Assembly (NCBI RefSeq): GCF_022878925.1
Contig: NZ_CP084626.1
Location: 1,674,001-1,738,000, forward strand
Direction of reading: 5' to 3'
Length of the DNA: 64,000 nucleotides
Source of the DNA: Caballeronia sp. TF1N1
GTDB lineage: Bacteria > Pseudomonadota > Gammaproteobacteria > Burkholderiales > Burkholderiaceae
Part shown: in pieces, positions 58,250 through 64,000 of the stretch
Position numbering within the stretch: the stretch's first letter is position 1
How the letters are laid out: the number at the start of each line of letters is the position of its first letter
The notes under the pieces: model-generated
The model's database searches: none
Seen by the model: only the letters and a program-made list of their open reading frames with translations
Told to the model about the DNA's origin: nothing
Translations under genes and position numbers: made by a program

Positions 58250-58704
58250 TGTTTGCGGCTCCTAAAGTCAACTTTGGGGACGAGACGTGCTTTGTCGAGG
58301 TCCGCGAGCGTGAAATCGAGCATCGCGGCGCCGTCCTTCCCTTCCAATTCCAAACCGATCGTGTCGCCGTCGGGGGCATGCAAAATGCCACGGTACGACT
58401 TGCGCCCGTCCAACGGCTTTTTCAATGTGATGACGACTTCGCTCCCCGCGAAGCGTTCGAAATCCGCCAGCTTCTTGAGCGGACGGTCGAGACCCGGCGA
58501 CGAGACTTCGAGCCGGTCGTAATCGATATTCTCGACTTCGAGCACATACTGGAGCTGGCGTGTGACTTTCTCGCAGTCCTCGATGGCGATACCGCCCGGA
58601 TGGTCGATATATATACGCAGCATGCCGCCTCCCGAACGCTCGAGATCGACAAGCTCGTAGCCTAAGCCCGAGACCGTGGTTTCAATCAGTTCCGTCAGTT
58701 GCAC
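58246..58704 (-). CDS. rimP: Ribosome maturation factor RimP
   Basis: A 152-residue RimP needed for 30S assembly. The start is GTG 58704 giving (M)[21 protein letters not shown], with TTGGAG five bases before; a longer frame to 58809 is not homologous. The C-terminal SH3-like domain has [26 protein letters not shown]. First gene of the operon, overlapping nusA. Confidence 0.94.
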   Translation of the reverse strand: MQLTELIETTVSGLGYELVDLERSGGGMLRIYIDHPGGIAIEDCEKVTRQLQYVLEVENIDYDRLEVSSPGLDRPLKKLADFERFAGSEVVITLKKPLDGRKSYRGILHAPDGDTIGLELEGKDGAAMLDFTLADLDKARLVPKVDFRSRKQ

Positions 58705-58806
58705 AGTCACTCCAAGGTGTTCGCGCGCTCCACGCCGACAACACCTGCGGGCATGCGCCATAAGCGGGCGCGCACCCTTCTTCCCCGAGATGCCGAACCG
58801 AAAAGC

Positions 58807-58832
58807 CAAAAAAAAATGGGCGCAACGCCCAT
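58807..58832 (-). terminator. Terminator between rluB and rimP
   Basis: ATGGGCG (58816-58822) and CGCCCAT (58826-58832) with, on the minus strand, a T9 run after the stem. It separates rluB transcripts from the rimP operon. The rest of the 356-base gap 58705-59060 shows no gene. Confidence 0.8.
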
Positions 58833-59060
58833 CTTCTTCAACCGAGATCGCACTCAGGGCAGAGAGAAAAACTACGTGCCCAGCGACTTCATGATTTTAG
58901 CCATTTTTCGGGATAAACGCAAACGTAGACGGCCCGTTCAGGCTCGTTTCGTGCCGGAAGACAGACTTTTTGGCTTGCATTTGCAAAAAACGGTCGACGC
59001 CATGAAGAAGCCTGTCGACCGTTACTTGCGAATCCCGCAATGACGCGGATTCGACGACGG

Positions 59061-60962
59061 CTAGCGCCCGCGCGTCCGATTTCGCGGACCGCCGCGCGCC
59101 GGACCGCCTGGCTTGCCTTGTCCCGCGTTTTGCTGGCCGCCCGGACGATTGCCGCGCGGACCGTTGCCATTCGCGGCTCGCTTGGCCGGACCCGCCGCGC
59201 CCGGCGCACCACTTTGAGGACGCGCGCCGCGAGGACCGCCACGGCCGCCCGGTGCGCGATTGCCGTTAGCCTCGCCGCCGCCCGCGCGGTTGCCATTCGG
59301 CTCGGCGCCGTTGCGTCGGCCTGTGCCATTGCCGCTCCGGTTGCCCGGGCCGCCGCCGAAACCAGCACCCGCGCCGCCCATGCCGAAGCCGCCCGACATG
59401 CCGCCTGCCGCGCCGCGCCGACCGCCGCCGTTGCGTCCCGGCGTTTGCGACTGCGCGATGCGCGCATGCGACATCAGCACCGGCTCACGCGTGATGATGC
59501 CCATCGACGTCTGCATCGGATCGGGCTGCACGCGCGGTGCGGAACTACGGCCACCCTTTTCTTCGGTCGGCAGCTTGAGACCCACCGCCGCGAGCAGGCT
59601 GCGCACCTGGTTATCTTCGAGCTCTTCCCAGCGGCCACGCTTGAGACCGCGCGGCAACGCGATCGGACCGTGACGCGTGCGGATCAGGCGGCTGACCATC
59701 AAGCCCGCGGCTTCGAACATGCGGCGCACTTCGCGATTGCGGCCTTCAGCCAGCGCGACGTGATACCAGTGATTCGTGCCTTCGCCGCCACCATCTTGAA
59801 TGCGCAGGAAGTTCGCGGGACCGTCGTCGAGTTCGACGCCCTTCAAAAGCTTCTGCTTCATCCCTTCCGACAACTGGCCGACCACGCGCACCGCGTACTC
59901 GCGCTCGACGCTATAGCGCGGATGCATGAAGCGGTTCGCCAGATCGCCCGAGGTCGTGAGCAGCAGCAAGCCTTCGGTATTGAAGTCGAGGCGGCCGACC
60001 GCGAGCCACTTGGCGGTTTTCATCGACGGCAGCTTGTCGAACACGGACGCTCGGCCTTCCGAGTCGGCGTGACTGACGATTTCGCCTGTCGGCTTGTGAT
60101 AGAGCAAGACGCGCGGCGGTTTGCTCGCCAGCTTGCGCTTGAGCGGCTTGCCGTTGATACGCACCTGATCGGTCGGCATGATGCGCTGGCCGATATGCGC
60201 CGGCTCGCCGTTCACCGATACACGGCCCGCGATGATCAATTCTTCCATGTCGCGCCGCGAACCCATGCCGGCATCTGCAAGAACCTTGTGCAGCTTGGGC
60301 GCGTCGTCGTCCGGTTCGAGCACGCGCTTTTGCTGGGGCGCGTTGCGGCCACGGCGGAGCATCGGCGCGCGCACGCCGCTTACGCCGTTGTCGGCATCGA
60401 AGGCGGGGGACGTGACGTAGGCGAAAACGTCGTCGACATTGGCGGCTGCGGCGCGTTCGCCCGTTGCCGGTGCGGCTTCGGCACGCTTGCCGCGCGCTTG
60501 CTGCGGATTCTTGCGCCGGCCGCCTTCGCGCGGCGCGGCTTGAGGCGCGGCATCGGCGGCGACGGGCGCCTCGATTGCATCGACCGGTTCGCTTGCACCG
60601 GCTTCCGCCAATTCACGGCGCGGATTCCTGCGGCCGCCCTTTGCCGCGTTGGCGCGCGGCGCGCGGTTGCCCGCTTCCGTGCGCGGCTTTGCGACCGGTT
60701 CCGCGACGACGCCATCCGGCGCTGCCTCGGTCGCGGTGTCGGGTGAACCCGGCGCGCCTTCGGCGCCCTTGGTCTTGGCGACAGCGCGGCGCCGCGCGAT
60801 CAGACTGCGTGGCCCGCGGCGCAGGCCGCGGCGCGGACGATCGTCGCCTTCGCCATTCTCGTCGCTGCGCGTGCGTTCGCCGGCGTCGGCCGGTTCATGG
60901 GCGTCCGCGGCGTGCACGGGGCGCGCGGAATCAGGCGAATCGCTGTCGTGGGAATGTGTCAA
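59061..60962 (-). CDS. rluB: 23S rRNA pseudouridine synthase RluB with long low-complexity tails
   Basis: A 633-residue protein, about twice the length of E. coli RluB (291). An S4 domain begins near residue 223 ([20 protein letters not shown]), followed by the RsuA/RluB catalytic domain with Asp326 in [16 protein letters not shown]; it modifies U2605 of 23S rRNA. The first 220 residues are Ala/Arg/Pro-rich with several basic clusters. The last 150 are Gly/Asn/Arg-rich ([18 protein letters not shown]). Both tails look disordered and may bind RNA. Confidence 0.9.
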   Translation of the reverse strand: MTHSHDSDSPDSARPVHAADAHEPADAGERTRSDENGEGDDRPRRGLRRGPRSLIARRRAVAKTKGAEGAPGSPDTATEAAPDGVVAEPVAKPRTEAGNRAPRANAAKGGRRNPRRELAEAGASEPVDAIEAPVAADAAPQAAPREGGRRKNPQQARGKRAEAAPATGERAAAANVDDVFAYVTSPAFDADNGVSGVRAPMLRRGRNAPQQKRVLEPDDDAPKLHKVLADAGMGSRRDMEELIIAGRVSVNGEPAHIGQRIMPTDQVRINGKPLKRKLASKPPRVLLYHKPTGEIVSHADSEGRASVFDKLPSMKTAKWLAVGRLDFNTEGLLLLTTSGDLANRFMHPRYSVEREYAVRVVGQLSEGMKQKLLKGVELDDGPANFLRIQDGGGEGTNHWYHVALAEGRNREVRRMFEAAGLMVSRLIRTRHGPIALPRGLKRGRWEELEDNQVRSLLAAVGLKLPTEEKGGRSSAPRVQPDPMQTSMGIITREPVLMSHARIAQSQTPGRNGGGRRGAAGGMSGGFGMGGAGAGFGGGPGNRSGNGTGRRNGAEPNGNRAGGGEANGNRAPGGRGGPRGARPQSGAPGAAGPAKRAANGNGPRGNRPGGQQNAGQGKPGGPARGGPRNRTRGR

Positions 60963-61091
60963 AACAACCTCAAATGTCGAATCGCGCGTCTCGTGAGGCG
61001 CGTCAAAAATTTCCGCTGATCGGTTCGGCCGGTCGTCTCGAAATGATCATTTTGGCGAGCCGAAGCGGATCAGGGGCCATGCAAAATTGCG

Positions 61092-62075
61092 TCAGGCGCG
61101 GCGCGCCGTAGGTTCTTCGGAGTCGTCGTCATCCGAAGCGAAGTCGTTCAATGCGCGCGTGTCCCGTTCATGGCCGTCTTGCGCGCCATCGGGCGGAGCG
61201 GGAACGGCTGAATCGTCGACTTCGTGCGCTTGCGTGCCGTCGGGATGCGCGTGCAGTTCAGGCGCGGCTCTCAGTGGCTGCGCGTGAATTGCGGCGTCCG
61301 GACCGGCATCGCGGGAGTCACTCGCGTCGGCGCTTTCGGGTGTTGCTTCAGGCTGTGCCGCGGTTACGTCCGCGGGCTGCACCCGCTCGGTGAGCGCGAT
61401 GACGGACTCGGACACTTCATTCGGGTTGACTGGCGCACTTGCGGGATGTTCCCCGGCGGCAGTCGATTCATCCGCAATGCTGGCTGTGGGCGGTGTATCG
61501 CCGGCAACGCGATCCGGAAAGTCGATCGAATGCTGCGACAACAACGACGCTTCCAGTTGCGCCGACGGATTATCCAGCGCGGGCAATTCATCGAGCGCGG
61601 TCAGCCCGAGGTCATCCAGAAACTGCTTCGTCGTGGCGTAGAGCGCCGGACGTCCGGGCACGTCGCGATGGCCGATCACTTCGATCCAGCTCCGATCCTC
61701 AAGCTGCTTTACCACTTGCGTGTTGACGGTCACGCCGCGAATCTCTTCGATATCGCCACGCGTTACTGGCTGCCGGTAAGCAATGATCGCAAGCGTTTCA
61801 AGCACGGCGCGCGAATACTTCGGCGGCTTTTCCGGATGCAAGCGGTCGAGATAAGTCCGCATCGCCGGCTTGCTTTGAAAGCGCCAGCCCGTTGCGAGCG
61901 CGACCAATTCGACGCCGCGGCCCGACCAGTCGGCCTGAAGGCCTTCGAGCAGCGTGCGAAGGGTATCCGCCGATACGTCGTCGGCGAACAGCTTACGCAA
62001 TTCACTCAGTCGCAGCGGTTCCTGCGCGCAAATCAATGCAGTCTCGAGGACGATCTTCGCCTCTTGAGTATTCAT
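61092..62075 (-). CDS. scpB: Segregation and condensation protein B
   Basis: A 327-residue ScpB, partner of ScpA and SMC in chromosome condensation. Two winged helices in residues 1-175 ([78 protein letters not shown]). The remaining 150 residues are Asp/Glu/Ala/Pro-rich and unlike the core; B. subtilis ScpB is about 197 residues. The scpA partner is not next to it. Confidence 0.92.
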   Translation of the reverse strand: MNTQEAKIVLETALICAQEPLRLSELRKLFADDVSADTLRTLLEGLQADWSGRGVELVALATGWRFQSKPAMRTYLDRLHPEKPPKYSRAVLETLAIIAYRQPVTRGDIEEIRGVTVNTQVVKQLEDRSWIEVIGHRDVPGRPALYATTKQFLDDLGLTALDELPALDNPSAQLEASLLSQHSIDFPDRVAGDTPPTASIADESTAAGEHPASAPVNPNEVSESVIALTERVQPADVTAAQPEATPESADASDSRDAGPDAAIHAQPLRAAPELHAHPDGTQAHEVDDSAVPAPPDGAQDGHERDTRALNDFASDDDDSEEPTARRA

Positions 62076-62096
62076 GCAGCTTGGGTCAACCCTAAA

Positions 62097-62128
62097 TGGT
62101 CAATGAGTGGTCAATGAACGGCCAATGA
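62097..62128. repeat. Three 11-bp repeats upstream of scpB
   Basis: TGGTCAATGAG, TGGTCAATGAA and CGGCCAATGAT follow with an 11-bp period, starting 22 bases before the scpB start. The remaining part of the 372-base gap 62076-62447 has no gene that I can support. Confidence 0.85.
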
Positions 62129-62447
62129 TTCGATTCAAACCGGACTTGCGTAGGTTCGAACGCCACCGAAACGGTGCGGACGATAAAGCTGGACGCTGAG
62201 TTTCAAGACGCGCTCGCCCGATTTTGGTCGGTCATATTGACTGGGAGCACGCACCGGGGAGAGGCGATATCGGGCGTTCGATCGAGCGAAGCGCCGGGCC
62301 ATCCAGCCGGACGAGGTGGCGCTTTCCTGGATGAAAGCGCGTGACTGAGCGCCATATTACGCAAAAAGAACCGGTGCGTAAAGATGAATACGGGCGAACA
62401 CGCAATCGGCGCGCTCCTTACTTCGCGCGCCGCCGAGATCCTCGACC

Positions 62448-63686
62448 TTAGACGCGCGTCGAAAGAAAGACGCGCAAACGCTCGACGCCCTTGTCGAGCC
62501 GCGCGGGATCGCACGCGTAGCACCAGCGCACGAAGCCTTCGCCCTCTTCACCGAACGCGCTGCCGGGCGCAAGCCCGAGACCGGCGTCGCGCACCAGCGA
62601 CTTGCAAAGCTCGAGACTGCGCGACGCGCCGGGCAGCGAGAAGAACAGGTACATCGCACCGTCCGGCGCGCGCACGTCGACGCCGTCGATGGTCTGCAGC
62701 GCCTTGACCAGATGATCGCGGCTCGCGTGCAGGTCCGCGACGAGCGATTGCGTGAAACGCTCGCCCTCCTCGACTGCGACGATGCCCGCCTGCTGCACGA
62801 ACGACGGCGCACACGACGTGTTGTATTCCACGAGCTTGCCGAGGTCGTCCATGAGACGCTCCGGCGCGACGATCCAGCCGAGCCGCCAGCCCGTCATGAG
62901 CCAGGCCTTCGAAAACGAATTCACGGCGATCACGCGTTCATCGCGCGATGCGAGGTCGAGGAACGACGGCGCAACCTTGCCGTTTCCGCCGTAATACAGG
63001 CGCTCGTAGACTTCATCCGCGACGATCCAGATGCCGTGGCGGCGGCAATGCTCGAGAACGGTGCGCTGCTGATCGCGCGTCATCGTCCAGCCGGTCGGGT
63101 TGTTCGGCGAGTTGATCATCAGCATGCGCGTCGACGGCGTGAGCGCGGCGAGCAGCCGGTCGAGATCGAGCGTCCAGCCGTTTTCGCCGTAACCGAGCGA
63201 AACCGTTTCGACGCTCGCGCCGAGAATCTTCGGAATCTCGACGAGATTCGGCCACAACGGCGTCACCGCGACCACGCGATCGCCCGCGCCGACGACGAGT
63301 TGCGCCGCCAGCATCAGCGCGTTCACGCCGGCGCTCGTCACCGCGACGTGCGCGGCCGACGTATCGCCATGCAAGGCCGTGACGTAGCGCGCGAGCGCCT
63401 CGCGCAAAGACGCGACGCCCAGATTATGCGTGTAGAACGTTGCGCCATCGGCGAGTGCGCGACTCGCGGCATCGCGAATGAACGGCGGCGTCACGCGATC
63501 CGATTCGCCGAACCAGAACGGCAGCACGTCCGGCACGCCGAAACCGGCATTCGCCACTTCGCGAATTTGCGACGGACGCAACGCCCGCACGGCATCGCGT
63601 GCGTTGGGCGCATGAGGCGCACCGCTTTCGCGCGCGCCCGTCAATTCGCTCAGTTCTGCGCTCACCGCGCCTTCCGATTCACTCAT
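62448..63686 (-). CDS. Pyridoxal-phosphate aminotransferase (class I/II)
   Basis: A 412-residue fold-type I aminotransferase. Cofactor Lys in VNSFSKAWLMTGWRLGW, Asn in MLMINSPNNPTGW, Asp in IVADEVYERLYY and the C-terminal Arg region VRWCYACDP are clear. Class I/II members act on various amino acids; substrate not assigned. Start MSESEGAV is chosen for length; an in-frame ATG at 63731 is less likely. Confidence 0.87.
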   Translation of the reverse strand: MSESEGAVSAELSELTGARESGAPHAPNARDAVRALRPSQIREVANAGFGVPDVLPFWFGESDRVTPPFIRDAASRALADGATFYTHNLGVASLREALARYVTALHGDTSAAHVAVTSAGVNALMLAAQLVVGAGDRVVAVTPLWPNLVEIPKILGASVETVSLGYGENGWTLDLDRLLAALTPSTRMLMINSPNNPTGWTMTRDQQRTVLEHCRRHGIWIVADEVYERLYYGGNGKVAPSFLDLASRDERVIAVNSFSKAWLMTGWRLGWIVAPERLMDDLGKLVEYNTSCAPSFVQQAGIVAVEEGERFTQSLVADLHASRDHLVKALQTIDGVDVRAPDGAMYLFFSLPGASRSLELCKSLVRDAGLGLAPGSAFGEEGEGFVRWCYACDPARLDKGVERLRVFLSTRV

Positions 63687-63752
63687 TGCACGCCTCGTCG
63701 AATAAAGAACGCAGTCTAACGCTCCCGGCACATTTTCGAGACAAACGGCCCG

Positions 63753-64000
63753 TCAGGTCAGTTGCTCGGCGCGCGGAGGCAGCGCGGCGATCAGCGACCA
63801 GACCGACTCCGCCGCCGGAGACAGCGAGCGGTCGCGCCTTCGTACGAGTTCCACGGTGCGCTCGGCGCGCGGTTCCAGCGGCAGCGCGATCAGCGAGGAA
63901 TCCGCAGGCAAAGGCAGCGCGAGCCAGGGCAACACGCTCACGCCGACACCCGCCTCGACCAGTCCGAACACCGTCGCTGGATGGCCGAGCTCCTGCACCA
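63753..64000 (-). CDS. LysR-type regulator, C-terminal fragment (runs off the right edge)
   Basis: The last 82 or so residues of a LysR-type regulator: MQELGHPATVFGLVEAGVGVSVLPWLALPLP (read in parts) is the typical end of the substrate-binding domain, and ELVRRRDRSLSPAAESVWSLI is the usual last helix. It is on the same strand as the aminotransferase and 66 bases upstream of it. The HTH lies outside the window. Confidence 0.82.
   Translation of the reverse strand, partial: VQELGHPATVFGLVEAGVGVSVLPWLALPLPADSSLIALPLEPRAERTVELVRRRDRSLSPAAESVWSLIAALPPRAEQLT

Overview
The window looks like ordinary chromosome from a high-GC betaproteobacterium of the Burkholderia / Paraburkholderia / Caballeronia group. 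The evidence is the strong GC-rich codon bias, the moeA-moaD-moaE-clpB order, the Bpt plus Aat N-end-rule pair, the class-2 PyrD, the odhA-odhB-lpd cluster and the rimP-nusA-infB-rbfA-truB operon. No prophage, plasmid, CRISPR array or complete insertion sequence is visible; the only mobile-element trace is a short orphan transposase-domain gene near 37 kb. Genus-level placement is inference.

Layout. 0-4 kb: the start of clpB with a heat-shock-type promoter, an NsrR-like nitric-oxide regulator divergent from a truncated haemoglobin, and moeA-moaD-moaE for molybdopterin. 4.0-4.2 kb: a 9-bp tandem repeat tract. 4.3-7.8 kb: a Nudix hydrolase, the N-end-rule transferases aat and bpt, and pyrD. 7.9-15.2 kb: a cystine-type ABC binding protein and permease (no ATPase in the window), a Gfo/Idh/MocA oxidoreductase, a FadR-type GntR regulator, a GT4 glycosyltransferase, an ElaA-type acetyltransferase and a DUF1839 protein. 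15.2-18.3 kb: a 1-kb gene-free stretch, then a Crp/Fnr-type regulator and a WcaJ-type priming glycosyltransferase for exopolysaccharide. 18.4-23.7 kb: rpiA, a SirB2 protein, an AmiD-like amidase, rlmB and rnr, all on the minus strand.

23.9-34.9 kb: two almost identical tRNA-Leu(CAG) genes, each with its own promoter and terminator; an SHS-type transporter; then fadE, a two-domain FabG4-like reductase, a MaoC-type hydratase, a thiolase, a fatty-acyl-CoA ligase and a DUF1571 exported protein. Together these enzymes could carry out a beta-oxidation cycle through (R)-3-hydroxyacyl-CoA, with separate proteins in place of the FadB fusion. 35-38.5 kb: a small winged-helix-like protein, surE, a DUF2147 protein, the orphan DUF4096 gene and zapE. 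38.6-46.6 kb: lpdA, odhB, odhA and typA/bipA. 47-52 kb: a MarR-regulated tripartite EmrCAB-type efflux operon. 52-58.7 kb: the translation operon rimP-nusA-infB-rbfA-truB. 59-64 kb: rluB with very long disordered tails, scpB, an aminotransferase and the C-terminal end of a LysR regulator.

The core is housekeeping. The less expected content is the (R)-specific fatty-acid module, several strong unassigned palindromes next to regulator genes, and a recurring pattern of short intergenic repeats, mostly triplicates, with a 10-12-bp (one helical turn) period and a different sequence at each locus.
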